Made by a program: the position numbers and the translations under genes
The notes under the pieces: generated by a model
The model's database searches: none
Told to the model about the DNA's origin: nothing
What the model saw: only the letters and a program-made list of their open reading frames with translations
Shown: in pieces, positions 11,916-24,035 of the stretch
How positions within the stretch are numbered: position 1 is the stretch's first letter
Layout: each line of letters opens with the position of its first letter
Assembly (NCBI RefSeq): GCF_040581485.1
Contig: NC_090128.1
Location: forward strand, 15,863,431-15,927,430
From: Linepithema humile
Lineage: Eukaryota; Arthropoda; Insecta; Hymenoptera; Formicidae
DNA: 64,000 nucleotides
Reading direction: 5' to 3'

Positions 11916-12785
11916 AGAGTGTGCCAAAAGTTCCGGAACGGTAAAATATGTCGAAAAAAAATCATTATGAAGAAAAATGTTTGATACAAAAGTTGTACGA
12001 TTTAAAATGTACTATATACTGATCTTATCAGTTTAATCTTGATTGGAGACGCTTCGGAGATTTCAAGGTGATGTTCATTTTCTTCAATAAAAGTACCCTA
12101 ATTTTGAAATACAAATCGATTTCTTGCAATATTCGGCGTAAAAAGTTATAGAAGTAGTATAGCCGAAAATTTAATACTTTACGAGATATTTTATACTTTT
12201 ATTTCACATAATTTTACATAAACTGTAAAATATCTCGTAATATTTATTTTTTAATTATCTTACTTCAACACTTTTATGCACAAAATAATGAAAGGAATTG
12301 ATAGATGTAAAAGACATAGTTATTTTTAAGAAAAATATATGATTGATCATTTTGACAACATATTTTTTTTTTAAGACAACGATGTGTTTTTTTTTACATC
12401 TGTCGATTCCTCTCATTATTTTGTGCATGAAAGTGTCAAGGTAAGATAATTGAAAAATTATTATAGATATTTTATAGTTTTTATAAAATGATGTCAAATT
12501 AAAGTATAAAATATCTCGTAAACTATTCAAATTTCGGCTATACTATTTCTATAACATTTTTCGCCGAATATTGCAAGGAATCGATTTGTACAACAAAATT
12601 AGGATAGTTCTATTTCAAAAAGTGAAGATGACCTTTCAATCTCCGAAGTGCCTCCATTCAAGATCAAACTGATAATATCAGTATATAGTACATTTTAAAT
12701 CCTACAACTTTTGTATCAAACATTTTTCTCTAAAATAAGTTTGTTTCGACATATTTTACTGTTCCGGAACTTTTAATACACTTTG
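11916..12785. mobile_element. Foldback element 5 (shared TCTCGTAAA family)
   Basis: Ends CAGAGTGTGCCAAAAGTTCC (left) and, in reverse complement on the right, ACACAAAGTGTATTAAAAGT, flanked by TA on both sides as for mariner-type insertion. The arms pair throughout and carry ACGAGATATTTTA and ATATCTCGTAAA. Confidence 0.85.
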
Positions 12786-13166
12786 TGTGTATATATATAA
12801 AATACGACAAGAAATGTATTATCCATTAATCAATTATATAAAGTACAAAATAAATATAACAATATATGAACATTCAATATACAATAATTTGTTAATTTTA
12901 TATAAATTACATAAGGGTAAAAATAAGAAAAGCGTATTATTTATTATATATAATATATATAGTCTAAAGTATTACATGTATGTCAAATATATTAATTTTT
13001 ACTGTACTAGTTTTTTTAATTTATCAGACATCTGGTGTATGCCTATTTCATTTTGTACATAAAATTGTAGCCTTATTACGGAATTTCAGTCGAAGAAAAA
13101 AACGCGAGCATTGTTTACAAAACATCTGACGCGCAGATGACGTAACCGCACGTCGGTGTAGTGTGT

Positions 13167-13198
13167 CACCACTACAAACAAATATGTTTGTAGTGGTG
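13167..13198. repeat. 32-bp near-perfect palindrome
   Basis: CACCACTACAAACA followed by its reverse complement, at the junction between the palindromic element and hairpin array 2. Confidence 0.85.
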
Positions 13199-13209
13199 AC
13201 ATTTTTTTT

Positions 13210-13620
13210 AGAAAAAAGAGAGCCAAAGACAATTTATTCGTGAGCTGACAAATTGTAAAAAATATTGTCAGAGACGATCTATCGTGAGCTGACAATTTTT
13301 AATAAATACAGTCAGAGACGATCTAACGTCAGCTGATAATTTTTAATAAATACAGTCAGAGGCGATCTAACGTCAACTGACAGTTTAGAAAAAACAGAGC
13401 CAAAGACGATTTATTCGTGAGCTGGCAAATTGTAAGAAATATTGTCAGAGACAATCTATCGTAAGCTGACAATTTTTAATAAATACAGTCAGAGGCGATC
13501 TAACGTCAGCTGACAGTTTAGAAAAAACAGAGCCAAAGACGATTAATTCATGAGCTGGCAAATTGTAAGAAATATTGTCAGAGGCGATCTATCGTGAGCT
13601 GACAATTTTTAATAAATACG
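13210..13620. repeat. 44-bp tandem hairpin repeat, array 2
   Basis: CTGAC/CTGAT/CTGGC boxes at 13245, 13289, 13333 and 13377 keep the same 44-bp period as array 1, followed by shorter hybrid units. The 5-bp stem is here mostly CTGAC/GTCAG instead of CTGGC/GCCAG, a paired change that keeps the stem. Confidence 0.9.
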
Positions 13621-13639
13621 TATTTCTAAGTTTGTTATT

Positions 13640-14400
13640 TACTACAAGTGTGGTCTTTTAATGTTTTATCGCATAATTTATAAAGTTATTTCACCTTTTT
13701 TCTCGCAATTGAAATTCTATCGTATGGCTGTGTGATGTACATACGAGACGAAATAGACTTATACAAAGTATCTAATAGATATAAATTAGATATGATAAAA
13801 TATTTTATTTGAAAAATATATATATAATACTATATATCTAATTGGAAAAAAATATTATATGCTTTCTCTATTTTTATTTTTATGTAATTAATACAAAATA
13901 AATAAATAAGTTAATTAATTATTCAATACATATATATACATATTAAATATAATTATCTTTATTTTATATTTTATATAATGACCGAATTGATATATACTCT
14001 CATTATTTCAGCCATTATCATATAAAATACAAAATAGGGATAACTATTTATTCAATATATGTGTATATGTATATATTAATTAATTGATTAATTAGCTATT
14101 TTGTATTTATTACATAAGGATAAAAATAAGAAAAATATATGACATTTTTCTTCAGTGATATATATAGTATTATATGTATTTTATTATTTTGTCATATTTA
14201 ATTCATATTTATTTGACACCTTGTATACGCCTATGTCTTCTCGGACATTATATTGCAACCTTGCGACGAAATTTCAATCGAGGAAACAAGCGCAAGCATC
14301 GTTTGTTTACAAACTATCCGATCACACGTACACAGACCACACGTCAATGTAGTGAGTTACCACTACAAACAAATGCGTACACACGGACCTACGCGGCATA
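13640..14400. mobile_element. Diverged second copy of the palindromic element
   Basis: Arms around 13700-13990 and 14000-14290 pair in reverse complement (CAATTGAAATTCTATCGT against ACGAAATTTCAATCGA). The right end 14210-14390 is a direct homologue of 13000-13200, including the CCACTACAAACAAAT motif. A further small dyad CGGACCTACG...TAGGTCCG is at 14384-14406. Confidence 0.65.
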
Positions 14401-14670
14401 GGTCCGTAGACTACGCCGATAATGTCATTTCTTTTTTAGTACCATCGAAATGATGGCGCTTTCGCGTCGGAGTTCGGCTTCCACTCCAGCATCCTCTTAA
14501 ATGGAATATTTTTAATTGCTATTAAAACGGGTGTGTCATACTTTTTTCTTTCTTCTCTCTGTATCATGATATGGAAAATATTATCGTTTCCACACCACCT
14601 TGCGGTAGATAATACGGCGCATTTTTTTTATAGTGGTATCCCCAGTAGGTCTAATCCACTCTCATATTTT

Positions 14671-15909
14671 TTAATGCAAAAATTGTTCGAAGTGCCTTCC
14701 TCGTTCTCGTAAGCAGAGTTCGGCTCTTCGAATAATATTGCGCGATGCGTGATACGCCATATCTGGCGTGATGGTATTAAAAGCAGCGCGAATTGCTGCT
14801 TCTACTTCAGCTTCCGTACCATCACGCCTGTGATCGACTAAACTTTTTATGTGACCCCATAAAAAGTAGTCCAAAACATTTAAGTCTGGCGATCGCGCCG
14901 GCCAAATGATTGGGCCACCTCGACCCATCCATCTGTCCGGATAATGCGCGTTTAAAAATTCGCGTACTTGCCGAGAGAAATGCGCTGGAGCTCCGTCGTG
15001 TTGGAAAATCATGTCTGCTCTTACTTGAACAGGAACATCTTCAAGAAGAGCAGGCAATTGATTTTGGAGAAAATTATTATATGTTTCTCCATTTAGACGA
15101 GGTGGTAGGAAATAAGGACCGATCTGAAAAAATTATCAAAATAAATGATTAAAGAAAGAAAATTTTCTTTAGTTTTTACTAACAATAAGTAAAAGTTTAT
15201 TACTTACAATTCGGTTCCCAAATACTCCTGCCCATACATTTATCGCCCAGCGATATTGGAATCTACATTCTCGAACGGCGTGCGGATTTTCTTCTGCCGA
15301 ATATAAAAAATTATGGCTGTTGAATACACCATTCGGTGTGAATGTTGCTTCATCAGTCCATAATATGCGGTCGGGGAAAAAATTATTCCGCCGACACTGA
15401 GCGAGAAATCCTGTGTGTTTTGCCGAGTTAATAATTAATATTTAGCTACATGTTTTAAGGTAAAAACACTAAATAAAGATAATAAAAATACCTTCACAGA
15501 AGTAGATTCGTTGTTCCACATCTCTCGGCAAAAGCTGTTGCACTCTCTGATAGTGATACGGGTGCAATTCGTTTTGACGCAGAGTACGGTGCACCGCGTA
15601 TCGCGAAAGTTCGAGCAATCGAGCCACACTTCGAATGCTGGTTTCGGGGTTTTCTTCAAATTCTTGAAGAATTCTCTCCTCTTCATTTACCCGGATGTTT
15701 ACCGCTGCACCGGCGTTCCGCCGATTTAATAAGAGACTGTCTGTCTCTTTAGCCCGTTGAACACACCTCAAAATCACTTTATGATCCGGATGTCGTTCGC
15801 GTTCGGGAAATCGTTCGGCGTAAAAATTAGCCGCTAGCCGAGCATTTTCTCCGGCTCTTCCATATTCAATCAACATATTGACATACTCTTCTGCGGTATA
15901 CTCTGCCAT
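14671..15909 (-). CDS. IS630/Tc1/mariner-superfamily transposase, three exons, intact
   Basis: Exons 15909-15492, 15410-15208 and 15123-14671 join with correct phases (1, then 0) to a 357-residue protein with no stop or frameshift; introns are 81 and 84 bp with GT-AG ends. The N-terminus (MAEYTAEEYVNMLIEYGRAG) is a helix-turn-helix region of the DUF4817 type followed by a second HTH (SIRSVARLLELSRYAVHRTL). Catalytic residues: Asp in ILWTDEATF, Asp in FQHDGAPAH, third acidic residue in SPDLNVLDYFLWG, 41 residues after the second, i.e. a DD41D signature as in the rosa/Visitor groups. Only the right-hand terminal repeat (about 16384-16400) is visible; the left end just after the stop codon is missing, so the copy may code but cannot move itself. 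Confidence 0.85.
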
Positions 15910-16037
15910 TTTTTCAACTCACTTATTCGTAAAACAACGTGCACGTCGAATGCTAGGCGAACTTGTGAGGTAACAAATGACAAGCTTCAAAAAATGCAAC
16001 GTTTAATTGTTTATACGCGAATTGTTTTTCAAACCAG

Positions 16038-16113
<76 letters not shown>

Positions 16114-16376
16114 TGTGAGAAAATTCAAGAAAATATTCGACGCCGTGTTGTAAGATTACGCGCCGCTCATTATTGATAGCCGCTCGCCGCTCCTCCCACT
16201 GCTTCATCGCGCGCCTAGCGACCGCGTAGCGCTGGGACGTCCTTCTCGCCGCGCGCGCTTTACTCGCACGGATTCGCTGATTCTTTTTCGTTAATATCTC
16301 CGTTATTATTTCGTAAATCAAAAAATGGTAGAGGACTTTTCTACTCGGTTTGATCTGCCCTACCTGCGTATGAGCA
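15910..16376 (-). other. 5' leader of the mariner-like element with (GA)n
   Basis: Untranslated leader on the minus strand, GC-richer than the surroundings at 16180-16270. Includes the dinucleotide run at 16041-16112. Confidence 0.6.
16041..16112. repeat. (GA)n microsatellite, about 35 units
   Basis: Uninterrupted GA run; it creates spurious Arg/Glu and Ser/Leu frames on the two strands. Confidence 0.98.
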
Positions 16377-16383
16377 GTGGGGC

Positions 16384-16406
16384 GATTATTACCAGACACC
16401 CTGTAT
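16384..16406 (-). repeat. Terminal repeat of the mariner-like element
   Basis: GATTATTACCAGACACCCTG followed by (TA)n. The 16-bp core GATTATTACCAGACAC recurs exactly at 53950-53965, which supports its being an element end. Confidence 0.65.
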
Positions 16407-16622
16407 ATATATATATATATATTTTTTACTGAGGTGAAAGAAAAGTACAAAATTATTTTCTTATTTTCGGAAAAGTTTACAATAAATAAATATAGTTTTT
16501 CAAAATTTTCGGAACATATAACAATTATAAGAATTAAATTAAAATTTCAATTCCAAGAAATACGGACTCATTTTTGCGCGTATTATATAAAGACTAAATA
16601 AGACTAAATAATTAAAAACAAA

Positions 16623-19082
16623 TTATACAAACTTTGTAATTAATTTACTGCCATCAGCAGCGTAACTGATACTTCGAGTAATCAAAAGATTATTAAAATC
16701 GAGTTGTATAATTCCAACATTTGTTGTTAACTCGAATGATATTTCATATGCATATTTATGAGAATCTAAGCCAATATTTTCGCAATAATTATAAATAACA
16801 TAAAACTGTTTAGAGTTATCAATAGCAATGTACTTAATTATTCCAAACTGTGGTTCGCTATACTCATTTTCATTTAGGCAGAATACAAATTTTGGTTTGG
16901 ATGTAAAACCATTAATTTTAACCCAAGAAATTATATAGCAATCATCATTTTTAATGAAATGCTTTAGAAAACGATATTCAGGCAACTTTGAAATGTTACA
17001 AATATATTTACCAAAGTTTATTTTTGGATAAAAACCTTTTTGACTTAAAATGCGATGTGCAAACTTCAGTTGTAAGTTAAGACTTAATTTAAATACAATA
17101 TTTATACGTGAGCTTACTAAACGTGCATTAATTTTGGATAATTTATGGAAAGCTTCAAATCTAATAGATGATAAATAGCGCAATGGACCAAAATCTTTTA
17201 TTTTTCTCGTATAGTGTAGCAAATTATGAAATTTAGGTTTTAGTCGCTCATGGAATAATTCCATATATAGTTTATGATGATCAGCAATTAATCTTTGCAA
17301 GAGATGTAGTTCCTCAATATTAATTTCAAAAGCTGTTACAATATGAATAATTTGTATTAGAAGTAGATACAAATGCCAGTATGGATCATCCTCCGGAACT
17401 TTATCACCAACTAAAATACCGAAATATGTTACAAGAGCTGACATTTCAGAAGAAGACATCACTAAAAAACCTTGCTTAAGATGATGTTCATTAATTGGTG
17501 GAATTGAGTTTCCAACATCTGTATTACATTTATGATTAAAATATTTGATTCTGCTATTTAATATTTTAAGAGAAAAATAGTTTTCTTTTATTAAAGAATT
17601 TATAATTTTGCACATGTCATATCTACAAACGCCTTCATACAAATCATGCATCACATCAAATGCAGCGTTTGTTATACAGTGAAAATTGGGTAATTCATTA
17701 AAAATACATTTTTCTTTGATACTATAACTAAAATTTTTATAATCGTCTTCATAATTCAATATTGTTCTTAATAATTCCACATTTTCTTTAGACTGAAATG
17801 TCATTTCTAATTTAGAAGCTCGACATACACGGCAACAGAAATTAGCCAAAAATGATTTATTAAAACCAAGTAAATTGTTTAACCCTAAATTATCTCCTAA
17901 TAGTGCAAACAAAGAAAACAAAATTTGATATTCTTTATTATTTACGCATATAGTGATACCATAATTTTCTAAATAAATCAGTTCATTAATAATTGGTTTG
18001 AAAGACATTTTATTACCAAAGATTTCACGATCCCCGCTATATACTAGTGCACCAAGAAAAATATTTTCTAAAGATGAAGCATAAACTTTTGGTATACCTG
18101 CAATTGTATAATATAGACCTCTTAATTTATGTACATATAGATGCTCTTGAGCCCAAGGGATTTCCCGTTTCGAAATCATCATAATATAATAACAAAGACA
18201 GTATTATTTTATTATCAAATTTCGTAATTAAATTTTTCCATATATTTCCACAAAAAACACTAAATAAAGTTTTTTCTTCCGAAGATTCTATTTCGATGTA
18301 ACTTTTGATTGACATAAATATCTCAGGTAATTCTAAATATTGCTTTAGTGAATCCCGTAATGGAATAAATTGTCCTTCACACCTTTTTGATGTTACTGTT
18401 GTAAAATTGTTTTTATCTGTAGAATTATCAAACATTTTTCCTAGAAGAAATTTTTGCGGATGTACAAGCCATTTAGATTTTTTGAAAAATTGTAAACGTT
18501 TGTATTCTGTCGAATATTTCTCGAAAGGCCTTATATCAAAGACATTATCAAGCACTTTACAAATATTACTATCATTAGAAAAAGATGTTTCAGATTGTAA
18601 TTTACATTTAATGTACGATAGTAAATCTTGCACAAGTTGTGAACAATCATCAACTAAAGTTTGCACAATATTCTTAGTAATCGAGCTGTTACTATATAAC
18701 CTTGCAATAAATTTCAATATTGTATCATCGACTGTCTGTATATTTGTAACATTTCTATCATCGGCATTAGATTTGTTATTAATAATATTATTTGAATTAG
18801 TATTACTTGAAGACGCATCAGTAATATGAACAGTATTACTTGAAGATGATGAATCAGTATGAATAGTTGTAAATTGTTTAGTAAATGTAGGTAATGCATC
18901 ACTATGACACAGTTCCTTATGTGAAGTATTAAAATGTTTCTTTAAAGATTTAATATTAATGTATTTCCTGAAACACGTAGGAAAACCACATTGAAAACTT
19001 TTCTTCATAAGGATGAGTTGCCTTCATGTTTTATTAAATTTTTGATACTTTGAAATTGTCTAGGACAAATAGTACAAAACAT
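16623..19082 (-). pseudogene. C2H2-finger Tnp2-like (CACTA-related) transposase, frameshifted
   Basis: One C2H2 finger is intact at the N-terminus (C-x4-C-x12-H-x4-H, FQCGFPTC..., start 19008); remains of an earlier finger (FCTICPRQF, 19080 downwards) are out of frame. A Ser/Asn-rich linker follows, then the transposase core: YYDDFETGNPLGS (first Asp), LRGLYYTIAGIP, DREIFGN, CRVCRASK, AFDVMHDLYEG and RFEAFHK. The reading frame shifts by one base between about 18127 and 18150, exactly between NPLGS and HKLRGLYY, so the product is split into 19008-18127 and 18182-16623. The companion SAM-domain gene lies just upstream on the same strand. Either a decayed copy or an assembly indel. Confidence 0.7.
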
Positions 19083-19237
19083 TTTTAAAAGAAAAAATTA
19101 ATGCTCTTCATAAAATTATCAATGAATAAATAAAAAAATTTAATGTTTATAAACACTTAGTGTACACTTTAGAATACATTTTAGAATATGAAAACAAAAA
19201 TTTAACATATTATATTAGAAATTGCAAAGTAAAATAA

Positions 19238-19603
19238 CTAGTTAGAAATTTTTTTAATTACATCACAAATCACAGCAATTTTGTTATCTTCATGTAATTT
19301 TATATAAAAAACACTTCTCTGAAATAAATACCAGATGTGTTCTGCCGCTGGTGGATACTTCAAGTCCAAAATGATGAAAACCATAAAACAAATTTCTACG
19401 GCTTTCCACAGTGTTTTAACCTTATAAGAGACGTTATCGATTCTGACAAAAATTGTTTCAATCTTTGTTAAAGAAGGTCCAACGATAAGAATAAAAGGTT
19501 GCAAAGTCAAATTAAATTTTATAAGCCATTTCCTTCTTTTTTCTATTTCTTCTTCTATGTCACTAGGAATCTGAAATAATATAATACTTTTAATTTTTTC
19601 TAA

Positions 19604-19641
<38 letters not shown>

Positions 19642-22374
19642 TTTTAATTTATTTAGATTTTAAATACCTTAACATGAAGTATTACAGCTTGTGATTCAAC
19701 TTGAGTTGGTTTAAAAAAGTTTTTGCCAACTTTTGCTTTTCAAGATTTATTTGGCAAAAGTGAAAATAATAGATAAATTTTAATTAAAATTTTTGAATCT
19801 AAAACAAAAAATTATTATAACAAAACATTATAAGATACTAGAAACACATTAGTAGATATTTATGTAAATTATTCCATTCTTCATTACCATTTGGAATATT
19901 GCCATTTAACATGTCCAGTAATACTTTGTTGGAACAATTTAACTTTTTGCCTTTCAATTCCAACACAGCATCGAATAAAAAATGAAATTTTTCTTCAACA
20001 TTTTTATGTTTTTCATTATATAACCGTAAGTAATCCTTTTCAATCTGTAATAAAAAAAGATACAAATTAAATTAAATAAATTTTAGCAAATAATATATTT
20101 GTCCAGATATTTTAATTAAATAACTATTGCAAATTTTGCAAAACGGTACATGACTTTTCATTTTGATGACTTGTATCCTTTTTTTTGTTTGACCAATCAC
20201 ATTATAAGATACATTGTACCTATATACATATATGCTACAAATTAATTACCAATACATAGCCCTGTGAAAATGTTAAAATATTCCAATCGTCAAAGATTGA
20301 GGATAGATTTTGGTAAGTCGTATGGTCATGTAATAAACTTCTTCTCAGTTCAAATGATTTTTCCCAATGATGCAAAACTTCTTCCCAAGGTTCAAAATTA
20401 TTTTTAAGCCAATTGCGACTCCGCTCTGCTTCCTCGCGATTATCTAACAAAAAATTACAAATAAAAAAATTGTTACAAATTACATACAGTACTGGACAAA
20501 ATAAATCATACACCTTTCAAAAAATTGAATTCGGTAATGTAACTATTTTAAAAAAATATTATTTACTATTTTTAAAAAATAGTTACATTAACGAATTCAA
20601 TTTTTTTAAAGGTGTATGATTTATTTTGTCCAGTATTGTATAAAATAAATTATAAAATGTTATTTACACGAACCTTCATTAACAATTTTTTCTTCATTAA
20701 AATTATGTGTTGATTTATTCAATAGAATTAATTGACATTTGCTTAAAAATGCTAACATATTTTGATTTTTATCAATTAGTTTTCTTTTTGCAATACCAGA
20801 TTTCTGATTTTTTGAATATTTCTTTCTTATTGGTGGACAATAATATATTTCCTTACATTCAGCCGGAAAGAGAGTAATTATATGATCCGCAATTTTGTTT
20901 AATATTTCATTATTTAATTGAACACTGAAAAAGGAAGTATTGTTACAAAAGAAATAATATTATTTTTCATTACATTTCATTATATTTTCATTATATTTTT
21001 TTCATTATATTTATTATTTTATTATATATTATAAATAATTTTACAAAGGTGAATATTAACGTATTAACACATATTTAGTAAAACAAATTTTCAAAAAAAA
21101 ATAGAAAAGAATAATGCATACTCTTGTATACATATACACCGAACATCTACAAGTATATAAATATTCATTTGAAGTTTTTGAATATATGCTTACTTAATAT
21201 TATTATCAAAAAAATGGCAGATAATAATATTTGCCAAATACTGTTGACATCTTGGCGATAATCCACTCCTTGCATCGTATGAAGCTGTAATAGCTTGTCC
21301 GGTTACTGTTTTTTGAAGCAATGCTTTTAAATCAAAGTTTTCTAACTATAAAAAAGTGAATTGAAAACATATTTATAAAAAAAATAGAAATGTAGTATTA
21401 ATAATTATATTGATTTTTTATCTTGTATTATAATATAAGATAAATGTATCAAATACATGAATCAATTATTGGACAATATAACAAAATAAAATGACAAACA
21501 ATACAAAACAATATACTAACAATATATTAATTAATATACAATATATGATATGTAATAATATATGATAAATAGAGAATTAAACTATTCCGTATAGCATTTT
21601 GTATATTAATAAATTAATGTCTTGTATATTAATAAATAATATACAAAATGCTGTACGGAATAGTTTAATTCTCTATTTATCATATATTATTATATATCAT
21701 ATATTGAAACATGCATGTTATATGCAGTTTTTCTGAAACATTTCTTCATTTGTTCCTTATTATTATACTTTAAATATAACCACATTAGCAAATGGACACT
21801 TGTTATAATTGAAGTTCTGAAGAACTGTACATACCATATTGTCCACCGTTTCAATCCTCTATTTCTTTTTCACTGGTTCATTATCAGAACTACTATTTAA
21901 TATTACAATACTTTGAGTATCACAATTAGATGTTTTTAGAATGTTAGGTTCAATATTTTCTATAGATGATTCACTATTTAATGATTCTTTATCAAGAGGG
22001 ATTATTGCATCAAATATCTCTTGTGGCGAAAGAGCAAGTGTCAGAGATGGAGTCGCAGAAGGCATCGAAACTGAAGCTACAGAAATGTGAGAAGAGGTTT
22101 CTGTTTCTTTGTCTGAATCATAATTAGAAAAATAATTTTGTAGTGCAATTCTTGCACCTATTGATGGTATAACATCACTTAATTCTGAACATCGATTAAT
22201 AACCATGTATTTTAGAGTATCATACTTAATATCATTATCTAAAAATTGGAATTAATCAGATGATAATATAATAAGTATAAGACAAAAATAAAATATTGCA
22301 TACTTACTTATTAGACTGTCACTCCAGCGCTCTAAATGCAACAATTTTAACACTTCTGCAACTTTATCTTCCAT
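19238..22374 (-). CDS. SAM-domain companion gene of the same transposon, multi-exon
   Basis: The first two exons, 22374-22308 and 22238 onwards, join in phase 1 to give a SAM-like domain (VAEVLKLLHLERWSDSLI, continuing through LSDVIPSIGARIALQNYF). Further minus-strand exons with consensus splice sites are visible at about 21345-21195 (VTGQAITASYDARSGLSP), 20936-20673 (YYCPPIRKKYSK, SGIAKRKLIDK), 20443-20250 (WLKNNFEPWEEVLHHW), 20045-19862, 19744-19669 and 19571-19238 (LQPFILIVGPSLTKIE ... YPPAAEHIW, ending at a stop). An in-frame TAG at 21859-21861 precedes a possible donor, so exon 2 may end earlier or the copy may be broken. SAM domains mediate protein-protein interaction. This gene type recurs beside such transposases in ants (inference from memory of the family). 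Exact exon borders need RNA evidence. Confidence 0.55.
20486..20639. mobile_element. 154-bp foldback MITE
   Basis: TACAGTACTGGACAAAATAA at the left and its near-exact reverse complement at the right, pairing almost to the centre. TA-flanked. Lies in an intron of the SAM-domain gene. Confidence 0.85.
21546..21706. repeat. 160-bp hairpin
   Basis: Arms containing GAATTAAACTATTCCGTA and TACGGAATAGTTTAATTC pair nearly perfectly over about 75 bp each. Intron of the SAM-domain gene. Confidence 0.85.
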
Positions 22375-22585
22375 AGTGAAATACAATACAATTAAAAACA
22401 AGCACGAGAAATAATTTATTGCTTTACTCAGCACACTACGCACGTGCTTGTGCATGCACACCGCAGCCATATTGGTATGCATATCATAGAGTGAAAACCT
22501 TTAATTCAAAGAAATAAAAATTTGTTTCTAAGAAATAAATATCATTTCTAGAAATAAATATTATTTGTCTATACAAATCAATCTT

Positions 22586-22591
22586 ATTGTA
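22586..22591. repeat. Polinton target-site duplication, left (ATTGTA)
   Basis: Six bases immediately outside the left inverted repeat, identical to 42550-42555. Six-bp duplications are the rule for Polinton integrases. Confidence 0.95.
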
Positions 22592-23028
22592 AGTAGTTAT
22601 ACTATGGGGGTTCTAACCCAGTGGCAATGAGGGGGGTGCGGGTGAAGAGGGGAAGAGGGGTATCAGATAACAGTGGAGGGGGTAATGACGTCATCGTTTT
22701 GGAGGAGAGGGGGTAATTTAGGAGTGGTGGGGGGTATCAGATAACAATAATTCCTGGAAGTGGGGGATTTCCGGGATTCCCGGAAGAGATAAGATAAGGA
22801 TTGTTAATACAAACATGAGTCGTCGAGAGATAAGGATTCCTGGAAGAGATAGGGATTCCGAGAACTGTTTAGATCCTTTGGTTTTTCTCTGCGCATCAAA
22901 GTGGAGCGCCATGTTGTCGGAATGTATCATTGTTAAAGGATTCCGAGAACTGTTTAGATCTTTTGGTTTTTCTCTGCGCATCAAAGTGGAGCGCCATGTT
23001 GTCGGAATGCATCATCGCAATGTTTATA
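22592..23028 (+). repeat. Polinton terminal inverted repeat, left
   Basis: Matches 42113-42549 in reverse complement with three substitutions and no indels by my hand alignment. Contains an internal tandem duplication of about 86 bp (GGATTCCGAGAACTGTTTAG ... GTCGGAATG, twice). It ends just before the TATA box of the first gene. Confidence 0.95.
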
Positions 23029-23157
23029 GTATGCAGGTTCGTGCAGGTTTACGGATTGCATCATTGCTGTATTTTAAAACAAAAGCCCATAGCAACAGGC
23101 AGCCACGTCAGCATTTTCGGCGCCATGTTGTCAGATTTCAATTTTGTATACAACAAG

Positions 23158-23176
23158 CGGGTATATAAAGCGAGTG
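23158..23176 (+). promoter_or_regulatory. TATA promoter of the first Polinton gene
   Basis: GGGTATATAAAGCGAGTGA, identical to the block in front of the polymerase at 24223. Confidence 0.8.
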
Positions 23177-23251
23177 AAAAAGAATAGGAACCATCAGTCG
23201 TTCGAAATCATTGAGAAAATTACTAGTTCGCTGTGACGTTTACTAGCAACG

Positions 23252-23927
23252 ATGTTTTGCACCATGTCAACCGTGAAGTAAGTTGTTTCTTTAGCTACAT
23301 CTTTAAACTTAATTGTTATACTTTTAAACTCACAATTTATTTTTTTTTCATAGAAAACAAAAAAGTAATATGTCAAAGATGGAAAAAGAATCATCTAGGA
23401 TCTTGGTTAGAAGATACCCGTTGACAAAAACCAGTTACAAATATCTCGACATCGGAATCAACGTCTCAACGTCGAGCCGTGTGGAAATCGCTCTCGGTGA
23501 CAACCATGGTAAGGAGCTACGTCTATCATACGACGTATGGAAAGAACTCATGAATCAACGGGACATCATCACCAGCTTCTTTAAGAACGATGTGGACGAA
23601 GCACCGTCTCAGACCGTTGGACACTGCACGTTAAGTTTTGGAAAAATGAACAACCTAAAAGTAATGCGCCTGGCAACATCAGCGTTATGTTTAATCATGT
23701 CAAACCGAACCGTGTGTAACATGTTTGCACTTGAATATTGCGTAGACTGTATCAATCATTCGTTGAACAACATCACCGATACGGTTGATGTCAAGTTCGC
23801 ACACTTTTCAGAAATCGCGAGGAATGCGAAGGACCCCGATCACGTGGCGATTCGCAAAAGCGATTTATTCGATAAGAATAACATAATTGATTGTGAACTG
23901 GTGACTCAGGTCTTTGCGGAGTTGTAA
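23252..23927 (+). CDS. Polinton left-end protein, two exons, unknown function
   Basis: Exon 1 23252-23277 and exon 2 23354-23927 join in frame across a 76-bp GT-AG intron, adding a short basic N-terminus before the internal ATG at 23370. The protein (about 199 residues) has no domain I recognise; the middle is Cys/Ala-rich (ATSALCLIMSN, FALEYCVDCINH). It is the first gene after the left inverted repeat, with its own TATA box and about 75 nt of leader, which suggests an early or regulatory role. That is inference from position only. Confidence 0.7.
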
Positions 23928-24035
23928 CAATACATATTAATAAATATTATTTCAACTGTAATTAAAATTTTTTATTATTTTTCCGTGTCATCTTATCTGC
24001 TATACCGACTTATCCTACAACGCGCGCATCAAAGT

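Larger units (their letters stand above)
10975..13095. mobile_element. Long palindromic element with a perfect core, interrupted by foldback 5
   Basis: Left arm 10975-11622 pairs with the right arm 11624-11912 continued at 12786-13095. The reverse complement of the right arm around CCAGATGTCT and the TTTCAGTC-ATTATTTTATAAAAT region matches the left arm in the same order on both sides of the insertion, so the 870-bp foldback landed in one arm after the palindrome formed. No coding capacity. Confidence 0.75.

Noticed and set aside
15953..16450. 165-residue frame with poly Ser-Leu
   Set aside because: Created by the GA dinucleotide run in the mariner leader.
22815..23187. Overlapping plus-strand frames with SENCLDPLVFLCASKWSAM repeats
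   Set aside because: They lie within the Polinton inverted repeat and its internal duplication; mirror frames occur at 42072-42423. No gene evidence.
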